Counted from the first letter of the stretch, positions 11,229 to 24,529 are shown. The stretch is DNA of 64,000 nucleotides from Physcia stellaris (GCA_018902385.1 JABSSW010000034.1:1-64000), one strand, 5' to 3'. Notes: generated by a model not told the origin, from the sequence alone. Program-made: numbers and translations.

Positions 11229-13300
11229 AATTTTTGTTCGAGACGAATCGAATCGAATTGCGAATTGAATAAATGAATTTTTTGATTTGTTTGAAAAATC
11301 GATTTTTGATCAAAAACGAATTATTCGAAATTTCGAAATTGAAATCGTGTTGTCGAAAACGATCGACAAAAAACGACGAACGTGACGCGATGATCGACGA
11401 AAACGCGATTTGAAAAAATGACGACGATTTTTGATGTTCGTTGTTGAAATAATTGTTTTTTTTTCTCAGATTGAACATTATAAAAAAAAACTTTTTTGAT
11501 TTTTGTCGTTTCGACTGTATTTCATCGAAAAAAAAATTGTCATTTGAATCATTCGAATGTTTGTCGAAAAATGAAATTGCGAATGAAAATTCGTCAATAG
11601 AAATTTCAAAATCGCTATTCGAACGCGCGATCAAAAAAACAAATCGAATTTGTTGTGATCGTTTCGAGCGTCGATTGTTTTTATTCTTTTTCATTTGTTG
11701 CGTTCGTTTCGCGATTTTGATCATTTTTTCAAGATTTTCGCATCGACTTTGAACTTTTGAACGATGTCGTTTTGACGTTTGTCTATAGAAACGTCAACAG
11801 AAAAAACGAGAAAAATGTTGTTTATAAACAACATATTTGCATCGTAACGAAATCGATTTTTAGAAATTTCATCAACGAAATCACTTTTCGATTGTTTTAA
11901 GCGATGATCGATTGAAAACTGTTTCAAATTCAAACGTTGACGAAATTCGATCTCGACGAAATATTCATTTTTTTGCGTCAAATTTCGAGCGTTGTTTCAT
12001 TTCGTGCGAAAATTTCGAATGTCATATTGTTTTTGATATAGAAGATTTGTTTTTTTTGCACGAGTCGAATTTTGATCATATCGTCAATGAAATTCAAAAT
12101 TTCGTTTTCAATCAAGATTTTGAATGCGTCAATTTCATTCGTGATGATTTCGATTGTTTTCATTGATTCGAAAATAATCAACATTTTATTTGCGACGTTC
12201 GTTTGAACAATTTGATCATATGAATGATCGAAATTTAAAATATAAAAATGACAAATCGAAATTTGATTCATGCGATGAATGCGTTCAAAACATTGCGAAA
12301 CGTTGAAAATTGAAAATCAAAAATCGACGAAAATGCAATCGCAACAATCGTTTTGCATATTTTGATCAAAATTGTCGAATTTGACGTTCGTGATCAAAAC
12401 ATCAACGTCGTTGTTTTTGCGATTAAATTCGTTCATGATTATCGTTTTTTTTGCAAATTTGTGTTTTGTTCGAATCACAATCGTTTCGAAATTCGTGTTT
12501 TGTAAAAAAATTTTCGTCAATCATTGAATGTACGATCATTCGCAAAAAATGATGATTTTTCGATTTTGTTTGCGACAAATGTGATGACACAAATGAATTG
12601 TGAAACAAAATTTCGCGACGTTTGTCAGAATGTCGTATGCGTATTCATTTCGATTGTCAAAACAATCGAGTTTGATTGCGAATTTGATTCACGTTCAATA
12701 CATGAATGTTTCATTGTCAAATTTATATTTTTTCAATCAATTCTCGAAATTCCTTTTTTTCGTCGAGACGATTTTTTTTTAATAAAATTGATCGAGATTC
12801 GACGCAATCGTCGCGTGACAAAAACGTTTATGCGTCGTTATGTTTTTCAATTCGATTTTCGATTTTTTATCGAATTTTTTGTTTAATTTTGAAATCGCTC
12901 GATCGTATATGACTGCGTATTGTTTCAATTGACGATTGTTTATTTCGATTTCGCAATGCATTCAATTTGCATGAAAAATGTCATGATCGATGCGCAAAAT
13001 TTCGTCAATCACGTTTGCAATGATCGAGACGAACGTGCGACGAAAAAAACAAAAAACGAAAATGACAAACAACACGCGATTCGTCGTTTCGAAATTTATT
13101 GAAACATTTTTTGTGAATGATTTGACAAATTTTTGAAAACGTATGAATTCAAAATTCATCGATATTTTTTGATGATGTTCGTCGTCAAATGATGATCGAT
13201 CAAAATCGTTTTGATTTTGTCGTAATTTTTGATTTTCGACATATTTTTTTTCATCGAAATCAAGTTTTCATTTCAGAAAATGCGCAATAAATCGTAAAAA
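11227..13300 (-). other. Degraded open frames, no family recognised
   Basis: Minus-strand frames at 11227-11724 (165 residues), 11721-11981, 11978-12271 and 12423-12608 follow one another. Plus-strand frames at 11912-12166, 12524-12886 and 12920-13102 cover much of the same DNA. Basic and acidic clusters are more frequent on the minus strand. No domain can be named, all lack Gly and Trp with at most one Pro, and chance open frames due to stop-codon depletion cannot be excluded. Palindromes interrupt the run at 11774-11834. Confidence 0.3.
11774..11834. repeat. Two palindrome-family copies
   Basis: A variant at 11774-11795 begins GACGTTT, ends AAACGTC and keeps the centre GTCTATAG, which contains CT and AG. 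A second copy at 11815-11834 is the common mutated form (ATGTTGTTTATAAACAACAT). The first shows what the centre looked like before mutation. Confidence 0.8.
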
Positions 13301-14081
13301 TCGAAAATTTTGTTGATTATCGACGTCGCGTTCAACAACAATCGTAAAGCAATTTCGAACGACAAAATTTGTTTCGTGATCAAAAAACGAACAGTTTTAA
13401 TTTTTTGCGTTTCGTCAAGAATCATTCGCTCAAAACATTTTCGTTTCACAAAAATTCATCGTTTCAAATCAATTTGTTCGTTGTTCGAATTTTCGACGTT
13501 ATTGATATTTTCGTCATCGTCGATGTCATGTTTTTCATCATTTTTTCGCGTTCGTCGTTTCGTTTCGCGTATTTTGTTTTTCGCAATCTCGTCGTTTTTG
13601 TTGCGCGAATATTTCGTTCGCAAAACGAAAATGATGTAAAACGTCAAAATGACGTGAATGAAAATTTTCGAAATATCAAAAAATTCGATCAAATATTGAA
13701 ACAAATTTCGCATGTTGTCGTTCAATGTCATGCGACGAACGTGATGAAAATCAAAACGTGAACTGTTTGCGAATATTTTCATCGTCAAATTCGAAAAAAA
13801 TTTCTGAATTTCAAAATTTCAAACGAAAAAATTTGCGAAAAAACAACGATAAAATTCGTTTTGTATTTGCGATTTTGAATTTTCGCGATCAACGTTTGAC
13901 ATTTCAACAATTGTTTGTTTCATTTCTTTTCATTCGCGTCTTTTTTTGATTGAACGTCAATAATTGAATTTGTGTCGACATTCGAAAATTCATGTTGTTC
14001 AATGTTCGCAACGTTTTTTTTCGACGATTGAGCGATATCAGAATCGACATTAAAATCGACATCAAAAAGACGTGATCAGTT
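13301..14081. other. AT-rich, conflicting open frames only
   Basis: Plus-strand frames at 13310-13639 and 13369-13761 overlap a minus-strand frame at 13456-13788 that is rich in Asn, Asp, Lys and Arg, like a disordered protein segment. Which strand, if any, was ever coding cannot be decided. Confidence 0.35.
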
Positions 14082-14123
14082 ATGTTGTTTATAAACGACA
14101 TGTTGTTGTCTATAGACGACGTC
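14082..14123. repeat. Two palindrome-family copies, one unmutated at centre
   Basis: 14082-14101 is a near-palindrome with TTTATAAA centre. Right next to it, 14102-14123 has the centre GTCTATAGAC and an arm GACGACGTC, so CT, AG and CpG are still present. It is the least mutated copy seen. Confidence 0.8.
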
Positions 14124-14266
14124 GATGAATTTTGCGTTTTGACGAATCGAATCGTTTCGTGTTGATAAACGTATTTTGTTATGACAATCAACGTCGTGAT
14201 TGTTTTGTTCAGTTTCATGTCGTCTGTCAAAATCGCATTTTCGAACATTTTTTCGATTTGAAATAT

Positions 14267-15687
14267 TCAATCAAAAACGACAATTTGATAAAATTTCAAT
14301 TGCGTTTCGAGTTCGATTTGTTCGACGTATTGTTCAAAAATCAAAAAATTGACGAAATCGATGTTGAGTTTTGCGCATGCAATTTCGTAATCGTTGACGA
14401 TAACTGTATGCGTGTTCATGTTGTTTTGAACAACGAAAAATTTTTTTCGATTTTTTTCATTGATTTCGATTCGACGTTCGTGAACGTCGTTTTGTTTTTC
14501 GAAAATGAATTTGTTGATTGACAGAAAATCTTGAATGTCGAGAAAGCGTTTGATTATTTTTCGTAAATTTTCGATACTCGAAATTATCGTGATCGTTTCA
14601 TCAATCAACTTCGAATAAACGAGACGATATTTTTTTTTCAAACGTTTGATCAAGCGATTCATTCGTCGATCGAACAAATGACGACGAATTTGTTTGAAAA
14701 TTCGCAAATCGTAATCGTCACGCGCTTTGATGCGTTTTATCGTATCGTTCAATTTTGCGACAAAACGAAACGAATTAACGATCAATCATTGTTTCAAATT
14801 GAAATCGATGAAATCGTTTATCATTTGATTTAATTTGATGATACGAGCAATTTTCTGCTCGTATTCAACATCGAATTCATATTCAGAATCGTTTTCATTT
14901 GTTTGTTTCGTGATTTTCAACGCGTTTTTGAAATTGACTTTGTAATTGCGCAATTGAATTTCGTTGAAAAACAACGATGACTTTGCTGTGATGTTTTGTT
15001 TTTTGTTGATTTCATCGTTTTTTTGAGAATTTCGAATGCGTTTTCGTCAATATTATCTGAAAAAACAGAATGTTCGATATCAATCTTCAAAATGAAATCG
15101 TGATAGTGAATTTCATTTTTTGACATCGTATTTCGATCGATTTCTTCGTCAAATTTCAAAAATTGATACATTGAGCAAAGAATCGTCGTGACGAAAAATT
15201 TTTGTTTCTCAAAATTAATAATGAGCAAATTTTTTTTGACATCAATGTCATTAAATTTTTGTGTGTCGTTCAATCATTCAAACAAATCGACGTTTTGATA
15301 CGAGAAAAAGTCGCTGATCTCGTCACGAATCTTTGTTCATTTTTCAAGAATGAATTGAATTTTGTCAGCAAAAATTTTGAAATGTGCGATATTTGAAAGT
15401 TCTAAATAATTTGTCACGCGAAAATCGTGATTCTCAATGCGATTTTCGACGAAATACACGTGAACGAGATTTTTTTTCATAGATTTTTTGACATGTTTTT
15501 CGTCATATGCGATCGTTTTGCTTTTGTTGAATTTATTGATGTCGATCGATTTTCGTTTCTTGATAAAAACGTTTTTCTTTGAAAACGTGATTTTGCGTTT
15601 GATCGACATGATGTCAATTGCGTGTAACGAAAAAAAAATCGATCGATGTTGTTTATAAATTTCGAACGCGTTTTCAAATGATGTCAA
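14267..15687 (-). pseudogene. Run of minus-strand open frames, unrecognised relic
   Basis: Reading from 15,687 leftwards, frames of 116 (15337-15687), 118 (14917-15273), 62 (14786-14974) and 172 residues (14267-14785) follow each other with little gap. They hold plausible protein-like segments: a basic block (KRKITFSKKNVFIKKRKSID) near the start, mixed charged helices (RMNRLIKRLKKKYRLVYSKL) and an acidic region. The plus-strand counterpart (14132-14521) overlaps only a part. This is the most gene-like run in 9-24 kb, but no family is recognised, and the frame changes mean it is broken if it was ever one gene. Confidence 0.35.
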
Positions 15688-16026
15688 AACGAATTTAACG
15701 TCGAATTAGCGTGATTTGAAAACGAATTCAACGTCAATTTCATCAAACGTTTCAATTCAAAATCAACTCATTTGATACAATGTTGCAACGAAAAAAATGT
15801 TGTTGAAAGAAATGCAATAAAAAATGCAATGAGCAAATAGAAAACAAAAAACGAATGCAAATTGTTTGTTTGATGTTGTGAAACTCGAAATGCAAACAAA
15901 TGATGATATGAACAAATGAAAAAAAAATGAAAACAGATGAAAAAATAATAATCGCAAAACGAATCGCAAAACGAAATCTATTTCTAATCAAAATTAACGT
16001 CATTTGATTTGTTTATAAACAACATC
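15645..16026. repeat. Palindrome-family half copy and copy
   Basis: A left half (GATGTTGTTTATAAAT) lies at 15645-15660 and a nearly complete copy (GTTTATAAACAACATC core) at about 16006-16026. The 340 bp between hold no recognisable gene; the minus-strand frames at 15752-16003 are Phe/Ser/His-rich. Confidence 0.65.
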
Positions 16027-16640
16027 GATGACGACGACGAATTGTACGTGCATTGAAATAAATTCGACGACATTAATTTTATCGATGATTCATTATGATA
16101 AATTCAGCGATTCACAATCATTTTGATGATGATAGAAATCGATCAAATGATATGATGAACGATACGATTCTTTATTGATTGAATGAATAAAAGTGATGTT
16201 TATAAACGACATTGATCGAAATTTGAAATTCTGTTTTCAGACAAATTTCGTTGTGAACATGATCGATTTAAACGACATCAATTAACAGAAATGCAATCGA
16301 AACACAAAAAAATGTCGATTTCAAAAAATGCAATTATTCATTCAAAAATTCATGATCAAAACAGAACATGATTGAAATGAACGTGATGTATTCAATTTGA
16401 TTGATTTTTACACGTCGAGAAATATTGAGATTGTGAATTTTTGACAATTGTTGAAATTGAATCGTTGTTTCACAAAAATATGAAAAAACGCTAATTTTAC
16501 ATTTGTTGCATTTTTATTCATGCTCATTCGTCGAATTAGAATCAATTTCGTGATTTCGACATCAAGAAATGCAACAATCAGAAAATTGTTATCATTTCAT
16601 GATCGATGCTTTTCGTTAATTGATTTTATTATTCAAGTTT
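16027..16640. other. AT-rich stretch, one partial palindrome
   Basis: A shortened palindrome copy (GATGTTTATAAACGACATTG) sits at 16195-16214. No gene is recognised in the rest. Confidence 0.5.
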
Positions 16641-16644
16641 GAAT

Positions 16645-16666
16645 TGATGTTGTTTATAAACAACAT
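16645..16666. repeat. 22-bp palindrome, perfect copy
   Basis: Perfect palindrome with core GTTGTTTATAAACAAC; the match extends to AATT on the left and AATC on the right. Confidence 0.85.
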
Positions 16667-18785
16667 CAATCGTTCAGTTTTGCGTTTTTGTAAATCGATT
16701 AAACGCAAAAAACGTTTTAAACATGCAAATGACGTACGAAAATCGATTAATTATTTTTAATTCGATCAAATTGATATAATGCATGACGTCTCGATAAATT
16801 TGATTCTTCTCGATCAATACGAAAAAAATTTTGAACAATTCAAAATTTTTTGTCGTACTCGATTGAATGCGAAACGATTTGTACAAATCGCGATATATGT
16901 TTGCGATTTTCAACATGAAAATATATTTTTTGATGATTGCATTATTCAAATCATCATTGACGTAAACGAAACGTCATGTCGATATATCGATTTCATTTTT
17001 TATGATGACATGAAACACGATTTGCATTATTTTGCAATAAATATCGATTTTCAAAATCGTCGTTTTCGCGACAAAAAAAAAATATTTATTTTCGATTTCA
17101 AATTGATTTTGCATTGTTTTTTGATTTTGTTTAACGTTTCAAATGCGAACATCACGCGTTTGAAAATCGCTAATTGATGTTCAATCGTGAATCACGTCAT
17201 TTTTTGCGACGTCATATTTGTCGATACATTTTTTGTCGTTTTGTGAAATGAACGACGTTCATATAATTGTTGATTGCGTATATCAAAATTTGTGAAATTG
17301 CGAATGTCGAAAATTTGATTTTGATCGAAATTTCGAAACTCGTTTGATTCGACGATGTGAACATATTGATTCGATTCGATTGATGTTGTCTATAAACGAA
17401 TTTTTGACAAAGCGTGAACAATGATCAATGACAAAAATCGCATCGCGAAACAAAACAAAAAAAATTGAATTTAATTTTAAAAACGAAATTAAAATTTACA
17501 GTTGTTAAAATTTCGAATTCGATGTACAGACAATTCAACTTGACTGATGTTGATGAAACGTAAAAATTGTTGAAAAACGATTCTTTGATCAGAAATTGTG
17601 ACGATGATGAATGAAAAAACAAATGTGAAAACGTGAAAAAATAACATGACGAAGAAAATGTAAACGATGATGTGAATATCGATCACATGACGAAAAAATG
17701 TATAAATACGATGATGTGAATATCGATCACGTGCATGTGAACAAAATAAAATTAAAATTTCGTGACATGTAAACACGATTGTCTATAAATAAGATAACGC
17801 GAATTGTGATCGAAATTCGACGTACGCAATTCAAATGTGATTCACGACAAAATTTAATTTAATATTTTTTTTTATTTAACGTTCGCAATTCAAATCGATT
17901 AATGTCGTTTTGCGAAAATCATCGAAAAAAAAAATTGACGAATTCGCGATCGAAACGTCTATTCATATAAATGATGAATTGAAAAAAAATTTCAATCAAA
18001 TGCGCATTTTTTGAATTTTTTCATTTTGAACGACGATATTTGTTTTGTATCGTTGTATTCGAACGAACATTGAAAAAAAATTAAATTTTCGAAAACGAAC
18101 AAATTTGAAAATTTTGTTGTCGATGAATTTGAAATCAAAAATTCGTCGACGACAATCGATTGATTCAAATGTCAAATTCAAAATTTCGATAATTTTTTTG
18201 TTTGTAACGTTGAAAATGCGTTCACGATCACGCGTTTCGAAATACGCGAAAATCGCGAAAAAATCTTGAACGCGAAAATGTTGTTTTCTCGCGATATTTG
18301 AACGCGAGAACGAAAATGATCAAAAAAATGTCAAATTGAATGAAAATTGAATGATAATACAGAACAAATGAAACGAGTCGTGAAATTGAACGCGAAATAA
18401 TTCATGATTTTCAAATGCAAAAATTTCGAACTTTGTTGAAAAAAGACTCGAATCACGAAACGAAATCATGATTTTGAAACAATGTTAATGAACGTCGAAA
18501 TTGCGATAATCAATAACGTTCACAATACAATGAAAAGTGATGAGTATGTGTGATCAACAACGTGCAATTGATTAAAAATGAAAATTGATGATTAAAAATG
18601 AAAATTGATGTTAAACGATTGTTGCGATGATCGCGTCGACAATTGAAATTCATTCGACATTAATATGTTTTTTGTTTAACGTCAATCGAATTCGAAAATG
18701 ATGTTTTGAATTGTTTTGTTCAACAATTTTCGATGACAATGTATCAAAAATTGCGAATTTTGTTCATATTTGTATTTGCGCGTTG
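16667..18785. other. AT-rich stretch with partial palindromes, no gene recognised
   Basis: Frames at 16674-16949 (minus) and 16779-17177 (plus, 132 residues) overlap and are unrecognised. Partial palindromes occur at 17382-17399 (GATGTTGTCTATAAACGA) and near 17,778-17,790. A 27-bp direct repeat (GATGATGTGAATATCGATCA) occurs at about 17,666 and 17,710. The rest to 18.8 kb is featureless AT-rich DNA. Confidence 0.5.
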
Positions 18786-18807
18786 AATGTTGTTTATAAA
18801 CAATATT
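18786..18807. repeat. Palindrome-family copy
   Basis: AATGTTGTTTATAAACAATA and following TT form an imperfect 22-bp palindrome of the same family. Confidence 0.75.
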
Positions 18808-21800
18808 CGCAACAATCTTTTAAATTCAAATTCGATTGTTGTGATTTTCTTGATGAAATGTGAAAAACGATGTGAATTTTCAAATCGATTTAGTTAATTT
18901 TAAATGATGCGTTCAATCAAATGTTAAAATTGAAAATAAAATGATGTGATGTCGTCAAAAAAAACAATTGTTAATAAATCAATTTCATTGAAAACGTTTC
19001 GCATCGAAATGTTGATTGTACGAATGAATCAAATTTCGCGTAAATCATTGCGACAATTTGAACGCAATTCAAAAACGAAATATGTGCATAATTTTGTTGA
19101 TGAACGATTCATCGAAATCTAATTCGATTAAAAAAATGATTGATTTGATTTTGAATTCAAAAAATTACGTCGAAAAACTTTATCAAATTAATTTTCACAT
19201 TTGAAAAATGAAAATATTGACAGATGAAATTTTTTCGACGCTCAAAATTCAATGTCATTTTGACAATCGAAAAGAAATTTTCATTTTTTTGCTTTTCATG
19301 AATTTTGAAAATCGCATATATGAAAAGTCATGCACATATTGTTTGCATTCGAAATATCAAAATTCAATAAATACGTTGTTTGCAAACAAATGTATTCATA
19401 AAAAATAAAAAAAGAAATTGCGATGATAAATTGAACAAAAATGAAAAAAAATTGAAATTCGTCGTGATTTTAATTTATCAAGTTACAAAATACGTTTTTT
19501 TGTTTTTTTTTTTTTTTTTTTTTTTTCGTCGTTTTCGTTCGTCGAGATTTTCGATCGATCATTGATTTCGTTCGATTTTGTTTTTTTTGTTTTTGTCACA
19601 ACGACATGAAATTTCTGAACGCGTCGACATCGTAAAATTGATTGCAAATGCAAATTTGTTGAATTTCGAAAATAAACGATTCATGCATTCGTAAAAATGA
19701 TCGTGATCAATTGTTTTGTGCGAATATGATGTTGAATTCATTGCGTTATTTTTTTTGTATCGCGAACGAAAATCGAAACATCGTCATGATGCGATTTCGA
19801 TACGCGATTGCTGTGTCGAAAAAAAAGCAAACGATAAATCAATTCGTTCGTTTCAATTCGATTTGATCGACGATCTCGATCACATGTTGAATATTATTGT
19901 TTTTATTGAATTTCAACTCGATGAACAAATGATCGCAATCGAAAAATGAAATACAAAAAAATTTTTGATGAACGACGACGACAAAAATTTGTTGAAATGT
20001 GACGTCGACAGAAAATTCTAAAATGAAAACGATGTAATGCAATCGATTCAAAAGTTGACGAAATCGAATTTTGTTTCAAATGCGTTTTTTGTCGCGAGAA
20101 AAATCGTTTCATTCGAAAAAAATTCGAAAACGATCGATTCATTTGTCATTGACGTAATATTTCTCAAAAACGTCGATTTTGTTGCTGTTCGAATCGTATT
20201 TTTTGAATGATCGTTTAAAAACAATTTTAAATTTGACATCATCGAGCAATTTGACGACAAAAACATAAATGAAATCATAAAATTTTGCAATTTTCTTTTT
20301 CGACAATCGAAACATGAAACGACGATTTTGTTTTTGTCGTTCGACGAAATTTTTGATGTGTTTCGTAATTCGTGTTTTGAAAATGTTTCAAATATTTTGA
20401 ATGTAAAATTGAACAATCAATTCGATTTCAATTATCATGATTTTTTGAACGCGTTTGTGATTGATCAAATCGTTTTTGTCGTCATAATCGAGAATAAAAA
20501 TTTTTATTCGATCGCGAAACAATTTGAATGTGTTGTTTTGTTTGATCATGATCGCAACGATGTCACGACAATTTTTGAAACGATTTTGCATGTCATCGAC
20601 AACGAAAATCAAACGAAAAGCAAAACGAAAATCGAAAACAAACAAAAATTCGATTTTCAAATGATGAAATGAACGAACAAAAAAAAATAATCGTATTTTT
20701 GAATGCATTTTTTATAATTGAATTCGCGTCGTCGAACGATTTTGACATTCGACGAATCAAAATTTCAATCGATCGTGAATAAATGTGATTGTCGAACGAC
20801 GCGTCGTTTGACGATATTTTGTCACAATTCGTTCATCGTGACAAACAAAATTCGCTCACGATAAATTGAAAAATTCGAAAAAACGTTGATCATGAAATTG
20901 TATCGTCGTTGTTCGTCAACGAAAACGAATTTCAAATCATTAAAATATTGTGACATTGAATGATCATGATTTCGATGAATAAAAAATAACGATTGAACGT
21001 GATCGTGATGAAAATGTCGATTTTTTTTTTGAACAAAATTCAATATGAACGATGACGAAAAAAATTTGCGAAAAAAATTTCACAAACAAAAAAATGTGAC
21101 GTTCGAATTTTCGAATCGTTGACAATTCATGATGATCAAAAATCAATTTCGACGAAATTGTGCACAAATTTCAACTTTTGAAAAATTGACAAACGTAAAC
21201 GATATTTTTTGCGTAAATCATTGACGATTTCGATTGACGTCGTATGAAAAAAATTGTGCGCGTCAATCAATGAAATGTCGATACGATGTTTGATTGTTCG
21301 TCACGTTTTGAATTGATGAATTTTGAATTTGAACGATGTCGATTGATTATCGTTGAATTTGCTGTGAACGCTTTCAAAAATCAAATCATTTCGACGATTA
21401 ACGATATGTCATCGATCGAATTTTTCGTCGACAAAAGACAAATTTTCGAAATATGTGTTGACGAAAAATTTGACATTTCGAACGAAAATAAATCAATAAT
21501 TTCGAATCATGACATAAATTTTGTGAAACGTTTGATCATCGTCTGTTCGAAAAACATTAATGAATATCATTTCGACGAAACAAAATTCGACATCACGAAT
21601 CAACATGAATGAATACGTCGCGTTGCGAATTCGACGAACGACGTTAATTTTGTCGTGAAAAAACGTTTTTCAATGTTCGAAACACGATGTTTTTCATAAC
21701 AACGTGATGTTTTTGACAGCGAAATCGACGTGATGCAAACAAAAAATATACTTTATTTCGAAATCAATTCAGATTTCGTTCATGAATTCGTCGAAAATGC

Positions 21801-22640
21801 GAAAACGTTGTTTCAAATGAATGATGAAAATCGTTCGCGTTTTTTTTAAAATTGATCGTTGAAAATGCAATTTTTGATTTCATTCAAAAATCATCAACAC
21901 GAATTTTTTGAATTTCGCAAATTCGTTGATCAAAATGACAATTTGAATTCAAAAACGACAAAATTGTCGACGAAAATGAATCGAAAATTGTTCATGAAAT
22001 GATCAACATTGTACATGTGAATTTTTTTTTTATTGTGCGTTTGAATTTTGACGATTTCAAAATTGAAAAAATGTCGCGTTCGAATATTGATCGACACGTT
22101 TGCGCGAATCGCAAATAATACAATTTGATTTATTCAAATTTTTTGAATTGCATTTTTCAAATGACGAAATTTCGAAAATTTCATGTGAAAAAAAAAAACG
22201 TGAATATTGTAATTTCAATTTCGATCATTGAAATCGATTTTTAAACGAAAATTCATGATTTTATGCGATTTGTGTTCGTCGATGAATATTTTTGAATCGT
22301 TCATTACACGTTAAAAATAAAATGAAACGTACGACAAATTCAAATCGTTTTTCAAATTTTTTAACGTTTTGAAATGAACAACGAAATCGTCGACATCGAA
22401 ACGTCGACGCAATTTTCAATTAAAATTGATTTGTGTTTGTTCGAAAAAAATTTCGAAAACGACGATATCGAAACGATACAAAGAAAATTCATCGCTAAAT
22501 AGATGATTTCAATTTATATTTCTATAATTTCGAAACGTGTCGTCGCGTTGTAACATTGTCGAAAAATGTAAAAAAACATCAATGTTGAAAGATGATTTTG
22601 AATGATTGTTTTGCATCATACGTCAATATTGCGCAAAATG
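18808..22640. other. AT-rich stretch, no gene recognised
   Basis: Contains a 24-base T-run at about 19503-19526. Open frames at 19716-19949, 20328-20672 and 21286-21612 (plus) and 20048-20416, 20388-20708 (minus) are 70-120 residues, overlap on opposite strands and have no Gly, Pro or Trp apart from rare exceptions. None is recognised. Cs are almost all followed by A or G here. Confidence 0.45.
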
Positions 22641-22642
22641 CA

Positions 22643-23612
22643 TCATGATCGCGAAAACACTTGATTTCTTTTTTGAAATGATGTTTTTTTTTTAAATGAT
22701 GTTATTTGAACGACTTTATTAACGATCGTTTTGATTTGCACGACGATCGTGAATAAATTCATCATAAACGCAAATAAATCGCGAAATTTCATGCAAAATG
22801 TTTGTTGTTGATTGATTGACGATGAAATTGTCATTTGACAAATGATTGTTATTGTTTTTTTGCACGTCATTGTTGAGATGATCAAAGTGTTTTGATTTTG
22901 CGTTTTTTCTCGATTCGCTCGAAAAATTGAAAAGAAATTGAAAAAGAAAGAAAAAGTCGAAATCGATATAAATGAACGAAAATGAAAATTGTTTTGATTG
23001 TTTTGAAAATTGTATCGATGAATTTTGCATCGTCGATGATTCGAATCGCGAACGAATTGTAAATGACGATAACGATAAAAAAAATTGATTTTTGACACGA
23101 AAAAACGACATCATCAATTGCGTCGACGCATTTTGACGACGAAATGACAAAAAAATTCGTTGCGAAATCGTAACGTTGAATAAAAACGCGATTTCGACGA
23201 AAATAAACGCATCGATCATTGTAAACGTTTTTGAAAAATTAATTGTCGACGTGTTAACATTTGAAACATGAAAAAACATCGTTTTCAAAAAAAATGTTGT
23301 AATGTTTTTATTTGCAATGTTAATACGATTTCGAAAATCAAAAAAATTTGTTGAAACGAAATTGCTTTCGACATCATGCTGTTTGTTATCAATGATGATG
23401 AAAAATTGTTTGTTCGTTTTAAATTTTTTAAAAAACGTCAACGATAAAGTTTGAATCGAAAACGAAACGATTTTTGAATTCTCTACATACGTTTGAAAAA
23501 AGAAACGAGATTGTCGTAATGTTAAACGTGTTGCAAATTCGAATTTTTGAAATATCGTCGATAATAATGACACAATCGTCGTCAAAAAATATGATTCATG
23601 TCGTCGTTTCAC
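22643..23612 (-). other. Long minus-strand open frame, probably not a gene
   Basis: The frame at 22719-23612 runs 297 residues with no stop, dominated by Phe, Ser, Asn, Thr and Ile, with no Gly, Pro or Trp at all. A second frame (22643-23098) overlaps it. Length alone would suggest a gene, but loss of AG and of TA raises the chance of long frames. It may be the mutated remains of a Ser-rich protein; no domain is visible. Confidence 0.3.
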
Positions 23613-24520
23613 ATGAAAAAAAACAATTTTCTGAAAATTCGTCGCGTGAATAAAATGTCGATTTTGATGAATTTCAACAAAATGACAAAAAACGTGAATT
23701 TTGTGATTTTCGAAAAAGTTGTGTTGATGAAAAAAATTGATGTATTTGTATTGAATTCGTTCATTGATTCATTGATGTCGATGTTCGTTTTTTTGTTTGT
23801 TTTATATTTTTGAATGTCAATTTTTTTCGTTGTTTTTTTTTTTTCGCAATATGATATTTGATTGAACGATTCATTGTCACAACAATGCAATAAATTTCAT
23901 TGTGAACAGATGACAAATGAACAAAAAGTTGATCGTGTTGTTCGCAAACAAAATATTTATCGAAAAAAAAAAAAAGCAAATATTTGAAAAAATAGAAAAC
24001 AAATCAATGACATGATTGATGAAAACAACATGAACGATTTGATGTTTAAAAAATATTTTGATCGAAAAAATTTTGACGATTGATAAAAATGTTTGATCGC
24101 GTCGATTTTTAAATTGAAATGAATGTTGATTGCAAAATTGCGTTTTGATCGCGATGAATTTTAACGTGCGCGATGATCGAATCGAATTCATAATAATGCG
24201 AATTCGTTGTCGAGCTTTGAATTGAAAACAATGAATAAATGTAATCAACGAAAAATGTTGTTTATAAATTACATTTTTGATTTTTTGTTTCGAAATCATG
24301 TTCGACAATGATGAATGCAAATGCGATTATTGATGTTGTAAATTGACGATTGAAAATCGCGTTTGATTGTGATAAACGTTTGATGTGCATTGCAAAAATA
24401 AACACATGTTTTAAAAATGAAATATTTAAAACATTCAACGTTAATGCTCGATAAAATAAAGCGAAATGATTGAATCAAAACGAATGATTTTTAGACGTGA
24501 TTTGATTGATCGCAAATTTT
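23613..24520. other. AT-rich stretch with last palindrome copy
   Basis: An imperfect palindrome copy (ATGTTGTTTATAAATTACAT) lies at 24255-24274, the last member of the family seen in the window. Other content is unrecognised, including a 147-residue minus-strand frame at 23877-24320. Confidence 0.5.
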
Positions 24521-24529
24521 GTTGTTGAA

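Noticed and set aside
11912-12886. Plus-strand genes from the frames in this interval
   Set aside because: They overlap minus-strand frames of equal quality, lack Gly and Trp and have almost no Pro, and show no domain.
51-24500. Classical Neurospora-type RIP (CpA to TpA)
   Set aside because: CA and TG are abundant and TA is not raised; the lost contexts are CT and CC.
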